From Erigeron canadensis (lineage: Eukaryota > Streptophyta > Magnoliopsida > Asterales > Asteraceae), in NCBI RefSeq assembly GCF_010389155.1, contig NC_057769.1:29698735-29762734 (forward strand): DNA of 64,000 nt, written 5' to 3'. The notes beneath the pieces are model-generated. The model was not told where the DNA came from and made no database searches. It worked only from the letters and a program-made list of their open reading frames with translations. Shown in pieces: positions 44,732 to 55,859 of this stretch (position 1 is its first letter; each line of letters begins with the position of its first letter). The position numbers were made by a program, and so were the translations under genes.

Positions 44732-46307
44732 GAGAAAATGTCACAAATGGTCCCTGTGGTTTGTTATATTCGTATTTTGCCTCCTGTGCTTTTTTTTCGT
44801 TGCAACTGGTCCCTGTCTTTTTCGTTTTCGTTGCCAGAGACCCCTGACAGTAACTTCTGTTAAATTTGGTCGTTAAAACCTTACACGTGCGAACCACGTG
44901 AGGGTATAATCGTCTTTGTAATAACCAGAGGGACTATATGTGATAAAACATTTTTTCTAATAAAGAACATATATGTATGTGTGTATGAATTCAGGTTTAT
45001 ACGTATATCCATTTTATCTTGGATCCCTTTAGCAGCTTATTCCCCACACATATTATTCCATTCTCAAACATAGTTCTCTAGAGGAGAGATCCCATAGTCT
45101 CTCAAAAACCCACAGGTCGGAATAACTGACCGCCGTCGGTAAGAGGCACCACCGCCGCTCATTATATTCTGTTGCCCGGAAAATGACAAATATCCGTCGA
45201 TCTAGTTATCCCATACCATAAAACGCGATTTCACCGGAAAAACTCCCCCCTCTTCGGCTACTGTTTTTCCGCGATTGAGAAAAGGCCCACCCGCCCCTAT
45301 GCTTTAAGCCCCCTCTGTGGGTTGAAAGCTTCTTCTTTCTCGCGCGGCCATCGGAAAACCCATCATCGGAAAAAAGCTTCTCATTCGGATATGAATAACT
45401 CAAAGTCAAAACCCAAACGGAAGTTTTGGGATTTGTAAATGGACTTCAAGTTCAGGATATGTCAATTGATAGTTATGTCAAGGTTTTATTTCTTTCAAAT
45501 TAAGTATGGTATGTATGCATACTTATGTGGTGAATAGATTTACAAACACTATCATTTTTTTTTCCGTTCGAATCAAAGTTAAGGATTTTTTTTGTTTATT
45601 ATATTACATATAGATAGATGGTTATATGTAATATATGGATAGATATATTATAGTATTGTATAAAATTGAATTGGAAAGAAAGATTTGGAATAAAAAAAAA
45701 TGTTTGGCAGATTGTATGACTGTGGCGGTGGTTGTATGATTGTGGTGGCGGTCAGAAGAAGAACACATAGAAAGGAGAAGAGTTTCGATGATAAAAATCG
45801 CCCCTATAATTTTGGGTTTTGATGTGTTATATGGTGATATTGATTTGAAATGTTTGACAATTCAATTTTGGGTTTCGATGTATTTTGATTTTTTTCTCTA
45901 TAAATTATTAGGTTGAATTCAATCTGGTTCATGATGGTGGGGGGATGACTTGGAGGGTTTTATTCTTTTTAGATTTGTGTTTTATTTTATCACCAGATTT
46001 AGTAATTTGGTTAGTGGTTTTTAGTTTTAAAGATGATTGAAAAAGGAAATGTGATCGGAATCTGGTTTGTGTTTTTTGGGAAGATGATAAGAATGGGTAC
46101 AAGAGTTGAAGAAGAGGATTGAGTGAAGAGGATTGAATTGGAATGGACGATTATACCCTTACTAAACGGCTAAAACTAACGGAAGTTAGTGCCAGGGACC
46201 GCTGGCAACAAGAACGAAAAAGACAGGGACTCGTTGCAACGAAAAAAAAGCACAGGGGGCAAAATGCGAATGTGACAAACCACAGGGACCATTTGTGACC
46301 TTTTCTC
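44732..46307. mobile_element. Mutator-like element with long inverted ends, candidate Pack-MULE
   Basis: Inverted termini of roughly 165-190 bases (44732-44922 and 46146-46307) start GAGAAAA, then TCACAAATGGTCCCTGTGG. A perfect 9-bp duplication TATATAAAA flanks the element (44723-44731 and 46308-46316), as expected for Mutator-like elements. No transposase is present. The interior holds a G/C-rich patch at about 45020-45400 that looks like a gene leader or first exon (CCGCCGTCGGTAAGAGGCAC), and a second at 45720-45800 with GGCGGTGG repeats. These could be captured host sequence. Confidence 0.85.
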
Positions 46308-46334
46308 TATATAAAATACTCGATTGCTCATACA

Positions 46335-46517
46335 CAGAGACGTGCCTAAAGGGGGGAACGCCCCCTTCATAATTTAAATTTTATTATGTATTTTTAAATT
46401 TTCATGGATTTTAAAAATTTTCTTATAAATTTTTAACATTTTGCCCCTTTTTAGGTTTATATTTCATTAATTTTTTAATTTTACTCCCTCCGAGATTTTT
46501 TCTTGGTACCGCCTTTG
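46335..46517. mobile_element. 183-bp hAT-like MITE
   Basis: Ends are CAGAGACGTGCC and, inward from the right, CAAAGGCGGTACC. A perfect 8-bp duplication CTCATACA flanks it (46327-46334 and 46518-46525). The left duplication begins only ten bases after that of the Mutator-like element. Confidence 0.7.
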
Positions 46518-46525
46518 CTCATACA

Positions 46526-47975
46526 TATGAAGCAGGAGGAATATAACTCAAAATAGTTTGGACAAATACTGTTATTCGGAAAGTATAATGAAAGTCAAAA
46601 AAAAAATATGTGAATCGCAACGTTTTCATGAAATTTTGTGATTTTGGGGTATTTTTGTTAAAAGTCGGAATCTTTTTTAGTATTATGATGTATTTAGGAT
46701 GAAATACCAAATAAATGGTCAATCCCACTTATAAATTAAACCCCACCTATATGCAAATCAGGTACTACCATTCGAGCCCATGAGCGAGTCGAGAGCTATC
46801 TTATCCGCATCATGTGTTGTCAAACGCATGGAAGATCCAAGTGATTAAGATACAAGTTTAAAATAAATTGTATGTTTAATTTACTGTTGCTTTTATTTTA
46901 CAAAATCAAGAAAGCGTGAAAAGAAAACGAAATGTAATCAAATCTTCAATAATTCACATTTCTCAAAGAGTCCAAATGTAATTGCATAAAAAAGGCCAAA
47001 ATTCAAGATGTTGTACTCTGGGTTGGGCTAAAATAAATTACGATAGTTGGCCTAATTTATAATGGGTTATATTTGAAGTACTTCATACACCCATTAAGCA
47101 AGGCCTAGTGAACTGGGTTGCATTTAAACTTTCTAATGTTGGCAAGTTAAACTTAAATCAAACAAAAGAACGGTTCAAGAGTTTGTTTAGTGATTCAAGT
47201 TGAACGAGTTATTCGAGCTTCCAAGAATCACACGAGCTCACGAGCTTAGTTAAAGTGAGTCTTATAACTTTTTTTAATTATAAGTTCCAATAATTATTAA
47301 TTATTTTCATAGATGAGATTATTCGAGTTTTATACCTTGGCACATTTAAATAAAAATGGGAACAGACATAAACAATCGAACTCAAGCTGGAACACACCTT
47401 TTAACAGTTATTTGAGCTCGAGTTAAAGTCGAGCCAAGTAATTATTATACGAGCCGAGCCTAAAATTCATGATACTTCACTTGACTCGAAACATTAACAG
47501 GTCGATTAAGTTTTTTTCAGATAAAGGCTACCTTGATGACTTTCGATTACAACTACCATCAAACGTTTATTACAAGTAGTGTGTTAAAGCATCACCTCTA
47601 TTAAGTTTTACCGTCCACCAATTGTGAATGACAATTCATAAGCTTTTAGATTCGCTTTGTTTTTGCAAAATCTTAATTCTTCATTAATTCGAAGATCTTA
47701 ATCTTTTGATTATTCTTTGAGAAGAATAAACGGATTTATCAAATGGTAACGTAACACTAACAGTTGCAACTTTTCAAATAATTTTTCAGAGTTCAAGTCT
47801 TGTAAGATTTAGTGTTTTGTTCATCTGCCATCAGTCATCGAGAACTTGCAAATTTTTTGGTGACACAATATAGCAAGGCATCCGTAGAACTACAACTTTA
47901 CTTTCCGGGTCGATAATGTAGGAAGTGGTTGAATGGAGTTATTGTCTTTATCACATGTACGGTAAGATAAACACT
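46526..47975. other. Intergenic with repeat remnants, no gene
   Basis: At about 47190-47480 GAGCTCACGAGCTTAG, TTTGAGCTCGAGTTAAAG and ACGAGCCGAGCC resemble the inverted ends of a known plant hAT MITE type, but no duplication could be fixed. A similar remnant is at 60480-60660. Confidence 0.4.
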
Positions 47976-47980
47976 TGCAG

Positions 47981-48174
47981 TGTTACGTATCAAATGTGTT
48001 AGTTGGGTCATATGTGTAAACTATCAATATTATAAGGGGTCAAAGTGTATTTTAGTGATAGTTGTCTGTTAGGTAGTTAACAATTGTATAAGTATGTTCA
48101 ATTAGAGCTAATACAATTAGAATAGAATTTGATAATTTCCTCTCTTTCTCTCAAAGATATTTCCTATTCTATCA
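47981..48174 (+). repeat. 5' LTR
   Basis: It begins TGTTACGTATCAAATG and ends TTCCTATTCTATCA. It differs from the 3' LTR at 8 of 194 positions by my count. Confidence 0.9.
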
Positions 48175-48176
48175 AT

Positions 48177-48188
48177 TGGTATCAGAGC
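48177..48188 (+). other. Primer-binding site, initiator-Met tRNA type
   Basis: TGGTATCAGAGC lies two bases after the 5' LTR. It is the standard complement of plant initiator methionine tRNA used by many plant LTR elements. Confidence 0.9.
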
Positions 48189-48325
48189 AGTCGATCCTCT
48201 GCCCACTCGTGATTCCGATCATCTTCACCGGCAAACATTCTGTTTACCGGCTACGGTTTTTCTGAAATTCCGATCGAGTTCTTGTAGCAATCACTGATTC
48301 TTCTCGTCTTAGAATCTACTAATCA

Positions 48326-49414
48326 ATGGCTGCTACACGAAATTCAGAGATGGAATTGATGAGACAAATAGGTACAATTTCTGATTAGTGTAATCTTTTT
48401 CAGGATTGGTTCGAACGGGTTCAGATTCTTGAAGGATTTAGTGACTTTTATGGTGTCTATCTCTTTATCTGTGGGTTACAACCTGAAATTAGGGATATAT
48501 TTCATGATTGGCATCAATATAGTTGCAATAGGGTTGAAGATGTGATTTCTCTCGCTTTAAAAATAGATGCTAATGGTTTACAAGATTCATTTTCACCATT
48601 TGATCCTACATCTTCATTTTACAAAAAAGAATTAGAATTCGATTTTAGAATAAGTCTTGATGAGATAATGAAGGACAATGAGTTTTTTAAAAATGGTAAA
48701 ATTCCCAAAATGGGCATGGATGATGTTCAAGATGTAGTGAGAGGACTTCATACACCTGCTACTGAAGTGGATTTTGAAGATACGATTCATACATATAAGG
48801 TGTTTGATGAAATTCCTAAAAGAATTAGTGATGGAATGACTGATGACATTTTGGTGCAAATTAGTGATAAATCAGTGGTAAATGATGATTCTGATGTTAG
48901 GGTATTAGAAAAGGGTAATCTTGATTTTTTGCACCTTAAGGATAAAATTGGGGGTGTAAAGCAAGATATGATTGTGAATAATAGGAATAAGTTTTTTGGA
49001 ATGAAAATTTAAGAGTTATATGAAATTAAAGATATAATAGTGGATGATTTCTCAATGGTGGGCAGTTTTTCACATGATATATATAAGGAAGTTGTATTAG
49101 AAGGTATAGCATGGCACTTAATGATGGATAGTGCGATAGTTATTCATTTCTTCGAATGGAAACCAGGCTGGAACACTTTCTTTATACGAAATTGGGAGGA
49201 AATTCAACATAATTCATTTGACAATGTTGTTTTTGACAAGTTAGTATATGATGAAACGAGTACCTTGATGACACAGTTGAATTTGAGATTTCAAATAGCT
49301 AGAACTACTATATGCAGTAATGTTTTTAGCCTCTACAAGCTGACTCAAGTTAACTGGTGTCATAGTCAATCAACTAGTCTTATTTTCTGCCCATATGCAG
49401 AAGTGGTGATATGA
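48326..49414 (+). pseudogene. Gag-like reading frame of the LTR element, two in-frame stops
   Basis: One frame runs from the ATG at 48326 (MAATRNSEMELMRQIGT) to TGA at 49412, with a TAG near 48386 and a TAA at 49010. Near the start, DWFERVQILEGFSDFY and FICGLQPEIRDIF resemble the helical core of plant retrotransposon Gag proteins, where an FxxGL-xPEIR pattern is usual. The remainder is acidic and unrecognised. No CCHC zinc knuckle is visible. Confidence 0.6.
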
Positions 49415-49542
49415 TGGAATTCAGAGATTTCAGTGGGGTTGTATGTGATTTTTGGGGACAAAAATCTTTTAAGATGGGAGTATTAGGTACTACTCAAATA
49501 GTCATTTAAACTTTTGTTTGGAAACCGGGGTGGCTAAATTGC

Positions 49543-50640
49543 TTGGATGATGTAGTAGTTACTTTGAATATTGTCAATGAATCGGAAACTGCTGAGGATG
49601 TAGAGGATTCTGTTGTTAAAAGTCTGGGATCATTGAATTTTGTTGAGAAGAAAAATAATGAGTTGATGATTAGTAGTGCAAGTTTAAGCAATGAAAGTTT
49701 ACTTGATGGTCTTGATGATCAAGGTTTTAGTCAGAGTCAAAACCTTGTATGGGTACAATGGGAAGCAGGAGAAGATAGGGTTCCTGTTGTGGTTTATGAA
49801 GAACAGGGGCTGCATTTTGTTGAGATGTATGATAGATCTAATGGTTCTGATGCTTTTGATTATGATGTAGGTGATAATCGTGAAATTTTAACTCAAAAAC
49901 ATCCATGTGTCTGCCAAATGAGAAAAAATTACTACATGAATGAATCTGATCTTTGTGTTCGATTAGTTATGAGCTATCTATGTCAAAGTAGAGGGATTAA
50001 CGATATGATACTTGGGTTGAATTATGCTTTTGAGGGTGCTGTGATCATCTTTTCTAGTAGTGAAGAATTGGATCATCATATAGCTTTCTCTAAGCAGATT
50101 GAGCGGGTTATGGGTACCTTCTGGCAGTTCATAATAAGAATGGGAGAAAAGGTGGCTACTGATCATATTTCAAATTCAATGTCTTGCGTGTCCATCAGGA
50201 CAAATGATTTTATATATTACTATCTCCCTGATGTGTTGGGTGTACAATTAAAGTATATTTCATGGAGATTTACTAAGTTTTCAGCCAAGTCGATGAGACA
50301 AGAGATATTGGATTATTATGTTCAACGGGCATCGAGAAATGCTAATAATGATGTTAATCATGTGCAAAATGGTCAAAGGGTAAAGCAGTCACACTGACGT
50401 GGGCAGGTGGTTCAAGCCTCTTCTAAAGAGATAGCCTTTGACCAGAGATTAAGGTCCGCTATGCAGGCCGGTATTGATAATTTTGCTGATGCTATTGGCC
50501 TTACTCCTAGAGCAACAGTGTGTGATTGCTATATAAGGCTCGCCCCAGAGGTTGCGGATAACAAAACTCAACTTGAGATGTTGCACATTGAACACCCTCT
50601 AGGCCAAGTAATGTTTAATCAGCCACCTATGCAAATTTGA
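49543..50640 (+). pseudogene. Unidentified reading frame in the LTR element, one in-frame stop
   Basis: The frame from 49543 is open for 284 codons to TGA at 50395 and continues in the same frame to 50640. It includes HPCVCQMRKNYYMNESDLCV and a hydrophobic segment GAVIIFSSSEELDHHIAFSK. It continues with QAGIDNFADAIGLTPRATVC after the stop. None of this matches protease, reverse transcriptase or integrase, and I do not recognise it. It may be a captured host gene or a fast-evolving element protein. Confidence 0.55.
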
Positions 50641-50656
50641 TGGTAATCTAAAAAAT

Positions 50657-51157
50657 GTGAAATCGTGCTATCATCCTATAGTCGAAGAAATAGAATCTCT
50701 AGATGATGGCAACGTGCAGACACTTGATAGAGAAATTAGTATGGCAGAGATGGAAGTTGCATTACTAAAGAAAGACGCAGTGAACCGGGTTCAAGAGGTG
50801 TATGTTGTGGCAATAGAAGAAGCTTTAATGGTGGATGGGGTTTTGTGTTTGGGTTCTTTTCCTGGGTATTCACTTAAAGATCCTGATACTAAGATTCCAT
50901 TCAAGTTTGATTTTGTTATGACTTTAGCACATGGGTTAATGACAAGTCTTTTTACAATAGATGCTGATAAGGAAACCGATACTCAAACTGTAATATGTTT
51001 CTCAGTACTTTCGTTAGTGTCATTTGCAAGTGGACAACTAGCTATATCCTCCGTACGCCTCTTAAGATATTCCAAATTACCATTTTTGAAGGCAAAAATG
51101 ATGATAAGGAGGGAGTATTGTTACATATCAAAGGTGTTAGTTGGGTCATATGTGTAA
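50657..51157 (+). pseudogene. Third unidentified reading frame in the LTR element
   Basis: A 166-codon frame with ISMAEMEVALLKKDAVNRVQ and SFPGYSLKDPDTKIPFKFDF runs into the 3' LTR. It is in a different frame from the preceding piece, so a frameshift probably separates them. Function unknown. Confidence 0.5.
51106..51115 (+). other. Polypurine tract
   Basis: AAGGAGGGAG lies three bases before the 3' LTR, the expected place for plus-strand DNA priming. Confidence 0.8.
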
Positions 51158-51312
51158 ACTATCAATAGTATAAGGGGTCAACGTGTATTTTAGTGATAGC
51201 TGTCTGTTAGGCAGTTAACAATTGTATAAGTATGCTCAATTAGAGCTAATACAATTAGAATAGAATTTGATAATTTCCTCTCTTTCTCTCAAAGATATTT
51301 CCTCTTCTATCA
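51119..51312 (+). repeat. 3' LTR
   Basis: It begins TGTTACATATCAAAGG and ends TTCCTCTTCTATCA, followed by the target duplication TGCAG. Confidence 0.9.
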
Positions 51313-51317
51313 TGCAG

Positions 51318-51919
51318 GCTGCAGTTGCTTAAAATTTTTTTGAAACTTTTATACTCGTAAACACCACTAAAGTCTATATCTTGAAAATCTTGTTTACAAT
51401 CTTTCAAGTTGACTTTATATAAGCGAATTTGATATCGTCAAATTTTTGACTCATCATCCAACTAGGTCAGTCTCCTTATATTACCACCTCTAGAGTAATT
51501 ATCTAAAAAAGATGCCAAGGTTTGTTATTTAAATCCATCACGCACACTTCACCAAATAATGAGACATGGAAGAAGATATCACTATATCAGATCTTGATCA
51601 ACAGGTACAATATACCAAAAATACTTGGTATTTTATTCATGTATATGTATCTTAAAGACCAGATTGCGATAACAGCAACACCTAATTGGGGTTAAACTAC
51701 AACTCATTGATACATAATATACAGAAAACAAATCAAATTTGGAACTCAACTTTACAAACACCCCTACCTTAAACTAAGCCACAATCCCAAAATGACACAG
51801 CATTTCGACTCTCCACAACACAGTAAACAAAAAGAAAGGAGAGAACATATTCAAATGTATGCATATTACAGACTTTTGTTACAGAACCAAAAGTCAAGAA
51901 CTTTCCTCCTCATGATGCT
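51318..51919. other. Intergenic and 3' UTR of the APR-like gene
   Basis: No gene is seen. Sequence from about 51600 to 51919 is probably the 3' UTR of the minus-strand APR-like gene. Confidence 0.4.
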
Positions 51920-54900
51920 CTATGATGATGATGTCCTGCTCAATGAGAACGATGCCAAAGATGAAGTCCATGCACGGGCACTTCTAGCTCCATTTTGGAA
52001 GGGCCTGCTTTTTATAAGCTTCAGTTTGTTGAACACTCTTTCAACATCAACCAGCTGACGAACACGAGCTAACAGCGGTCTTGATTCTCCGAAGATTGAA
52101 ATGTTTATATGAGGGATGTATGCAAGCCAAAGAGCGATAATGTCAGATACCATGTTTGGATATAGGTATAAGAGTGCCTTTAAGAAGACGAAGAACAGGG
52201 AAAAGGCGAGATAGGGTTCTTTTGAGACTAAGTTCTTCAGTTGGGGTTTGTTGTTTGATTCAGAAACTCCAGATTTGATATCTCCAAAGATGGTTTGATC
52301 TTCAGTTAAATTGATTACTGGCTCAAGTCCTGAAATGTTGAGATGAATTTATGAAAAAAAGAATATCAAACAATGATAGTTTAATTGTTTAAATCTAGTT
52401 TATACGAATATGCCAGTTGCTACTCCACAAATAATCTCACAGACAAAACATGTCCCAATATCCATACACAAAAAAACTAGGAAACAACCAAGAGAATGAA
52501 TAGCATCAAAACAGAGCAGACATTGGTCAGCATTCTATCAGAAGTAATTTGTTTGTTCTCCAAAAAAAAAGCCATTTTTTAATTTAATTTAAGATAGCTT
52601 TGAAGCAGATTACCTGTATTCAAGTGTCGCATTAGTTATCAAGACATCAACACCACAACTCATAAATAGATAAATAGATAAAATGACGCCATTTTTTGGG
52701 TCTCTTGAGGTTCTGGTCATAATTATCAATGGCTTCTTCTAATAAAAAATGATTACTTCAAACAAAAAATCGATCAAAGTTGGTTATGTTTTTATGTTCT
52801 AAACCCTATCAAATAATGGTACCTGTAGTTTTCTGATAGAACTGAACAAGTGAGACTAGGTCCTTTGAACCACGGTGTCGTATTCCAGTTGTCTTATTTG
52901 ATATCAAAATAGAAGGAACACTACGGATGCCATGTCTCGAGAAAACACTGCATGCATAATATAAATCAGGGGAGTAAGTCTGGATACAACTCCAATATTT
53001 CTATATAGAATCTGATTCTATGGAATAACTTACATAGGTGGAACAGAAGATTCTTCAACCAATACATGCTTAATATGTGGATACATTGAGCTCAGGGCAT
53101 CAAACTTAGGTTTTACGTTTCTAGAGAATGGACACCAAGAAGCATAGAACAATATGGCTACATATCCATTCATCTGATGGAAGCTCAAGACCTTCTCAAG
53201 CGACTCTTCATTCACCTGCACGGTGGGCATACATTACAGCTTTAATAGCGAACAGAAGTGACTCCAAAAACATGCCAGTCTTCAATAATGCTGTTTTTAC
53301 AAAAGTAATGAATGAAAAAAAAACATGACAGGACAGAATTCAATTTTCTGATAAAGTGATCTAAACAAGAATGATTGGGTTTTGGATATTAGTCATGTAA
53401 TAAGCATCATGCAACAATCAAAAAGAACTTTGACTTCATCATAGGATTCCCCTTCACTGATCACAGTGATCAAAATCATTATTGTCAACAACAGGACTAC
53501 TATATAAGCTTCTCAAATAAAAGCATCTTTCTGCAGTGAGAGCAAAAAAATAATGAGTAATTATGTTCCTTGAAAAAATTATCATTTATTTGCCCTTTCT
53601 TCTTAGATTGAATGATGTATATTTGTACAAAACACTTCAGGTTTCACAGCAAAACAAGAGCTTAAACAGCTTACAGTGTATTGCAATATTTGGTTTTTAA
53701 AGAACTGCATTACCATTATCATACTTGCTAAGGGGGTATAACCAAAACAGGCTCCAAAATATAAGGAGAGCTTCACCCATTAATCACAAGAAATTATAAC
53801 ATGACCACAATATTGCTCATTAATATTCATATAATTTTTCTAGTCGCAAAGTAGGTAGATGGATCTAGCAAGAGCACCATCATTTATTGCTCACATTATC
53901 ACTTTATTTTCGTTTCCTCACCATCGTCAGTTCCCACACTTCCCTCGTGACATTTGATCTGATTTTTCCATTGTCCTCTTTCTTTACCCTTTATTGCAGC
54001 ACATATAAGTTCATGAAGATTTGTGCTTTGAAAAAGACCCAAAGGAAATTACGAAGTATTGAGTGTAGAAAACTCTCAAGATGTCGGTAGTTAAGTTTGA
54101 TTAAAAAAACTGTAATCTTCTAATTTCTTCCATGTTATCACTATAAAGCCTAATCCTGATGACTTGTGGGAACTTCTCTTCAAAAGGTCTGTCTATAGAA
54201 ATAAATATCCAGATAAATCATTCATGAAGGTGTTTTGTATTTATGGATGTCTGCATTATATGTGTAGCTTCCTTTTTGATCAGTTAAATTTGCTTCAATG
54301 TCATTAAGCTTTACCAATGTACATCTTTTGGGCAAATCAGAAACAAAGAATACAACTATACAAGTTCTACATTTGATATTCTGGGGGAATAATGAATGGC
54401 AAACGAGACTCAAAATATCCATCAGTAAGATAGAATATGGCCTTCCATTGTCATCCTTTCCTTTTAGACAATCATTGTAGAATTTCACAGATACAACACA
54501 CTTCTTGAGTAGTTTACATAGATCTTACAGAAGAAAGACAGAATTGTTTTGTTACTAATCAATGTCAACCAAATAGAACTTAATATCTATCATAAAGTTA
54601 AAGGCGTCTTTGGACCATCCAACTAATTAAAAACAGCATTTGCATAAAAGCTATATTCAATGGGCTCAAATTGCAATACACTCATTTTAACCCTTTAAAA
54701 AACTAGTATTAGGTAAGCTCATTACAATTTAATAATGCAACAAGCTAATAAGCTAACCCAAACACCTCCTAAACTTAAGAGGTTGTTACACTCAAGTGAG
54801 CCTCAACCCGTTTCAGTACTCAGGTTGAACAGTACGTCTCAGTCATTTTAACAGCTAGCATTAGCGTACCGTACGCTTGGAACATAGGTGCCCGCATAAA

Positions 54901-55765
54901 AGTCTAAAGACACATCTAGTGAAATTGCTATTTGTATCCTGTATCTAACATCTTGGAAGTGACGACCAACTTTTAAAGTCAGCCAAAAACTTCCTTCCAT
55001 TACAACTTATAATTATAACTTTAGTTCTATAAATTTGCTTCAGTCCTATCTAGTTCACTACCTGTGTCTTTATCTATCCATAACCCTCTTACTATTTCCC
55101 CTCTTCCTATCAAGTATAAACCATAAAACTTTACACTACGTTCAGCCACCTCTAACATTTATCCAAATTCTGGAAAGAAAATAAAAGGCTACATAAATAG
55201 CAGGACATAACTAGTTACCTACCAAGTAATCGCCATCATAACTCAACGGGGATAAGCATAACTAGGGCTAAAACTACACACGTTATGTGTTGCCGACGTT
55301 GTATTTCCATGTTCAGATCAAACGGGAACAATATTAAACGGTTGCATTTCCGACACTCTAGCTCCGTTACATACACAGAATACCCTTCATTCATAAAAAC
55401 ACCAAAGCATGTGTAACATTATCGATTTCCCTAACTTCTAAATATCAAAGCAAGATCCTAACTTTAAGTTATTTTTCATATATATCTATATTGGGCAACC
55501 ATCTTAAAATCAAAAATATACATATAACAACATATACAATACAAAACAATTAAAAACATAATAAATTTAAAAAAGAAGCAAAATTTATGAAAGATTGGTG
55601 TACCTGTATAGGCCAAGAATACATAACAGAGGTGGGGCATTGAAGCTTGATCTCATTGAGAAACGACACCGTTTTAGGGCAAGAAAATGATGAGGATGCA
55701 AATGATGAAATTGGCAAGAAAATCAATATCAAGAAAAACACAGAAACAGTAACCGGGGACGCCAT
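51920..55765 (-). CDS. APRL: 5'-adenylylsulfate reductase-like (APRL) thioredoxin-fold membrane protein, four exons
   Basis: The 292-residue protein belongs to a plant family named for sequence likeness to APS reductase but lacking its reductase domain. Exons are 55765-55604, 53215-53034, 52947-52823 and 52329-51920, all in frame. Residues 1-24 form a signal peptide (VSVFFLILIFLPISSFASSS). A thioredoxin-like domain follows with VAILFYASWCPFSRNVKPKF, in which the usual CxxC is reduced to one Cys (C-P-F-S). The conserved GIRSVPSILI and GSKDLVSLVQFY blocks lie in exon 3. Exon 4 contains a hydrophobic stretch around YLAFSLFFVFLKALLYLYPN that is a likely membrane segment, then a basic and Ser-rich tail. 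This suggests an endomembrane or secretory location with the thioredoxin domain in the lumen. Intron 1 is 2.4 kb. A GA repeat lies in the leader. Confidence 0.93.
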
Positions 55766-55795
55766 TTTAGCTGTCAAAAAGATCCTACTAACCGA

Positions 55796-55797
<2 letters not shown>

Positions 55798-55831
<34 letters not shown>

Positions 55832-55832
55832 C
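55798..55832. repeat. (GA)n/(TA)n microsatellite in the APRL leader
   Basis: On the minus strand alternating TA runs into alternating GA, about 35-65 bases upstream of the ATG at 55765. GA repeats are common in plant leaders and can bind GAGA-type factors. Confidence 0.85.
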
Positions 55833-55859
55833 AATATATCCAATTTTTATTATATATAG

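Larger units (their letters stand above)
47981..51312 (+). mobile_element. Complete non-autonomous LTR retroelement with 194-bp LTRs
   Basis: Two 194-bp LTRs (47981-48174 and 51119-51312) start TGTTAC and end TCTATCA. A perfect 5-bp duplication TGCAG flanks the element (47976-47980 and 51313-51317). An initiator-Met-type primer site and a purine tract are in the right places. I count 8 differences between the LTRs (about 4%), which suggests a moderately recent insertion. The 2.9-kb interior is mostly broken coding sequence on the plus strand. I see no protease, reverse transcriptase, RNase H or integrase motif, so mobilisation would have depended on another element's enzymes. Confidence 0.9.

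Noticed and set aside
48175..51118. Interior of the LTR element as a normal Copia or Gypsy pol region
   Set aside because: I looked for protease DTG/DSG, polymerase YxDD and integrase HHCC/DDE-type motifs in all plus-strand frames and found none.
53887..54480. Open frames in both directions inside APRL intron 1
   Set aside because: They lie in a spliced intron, are AT-driven and show no domain.
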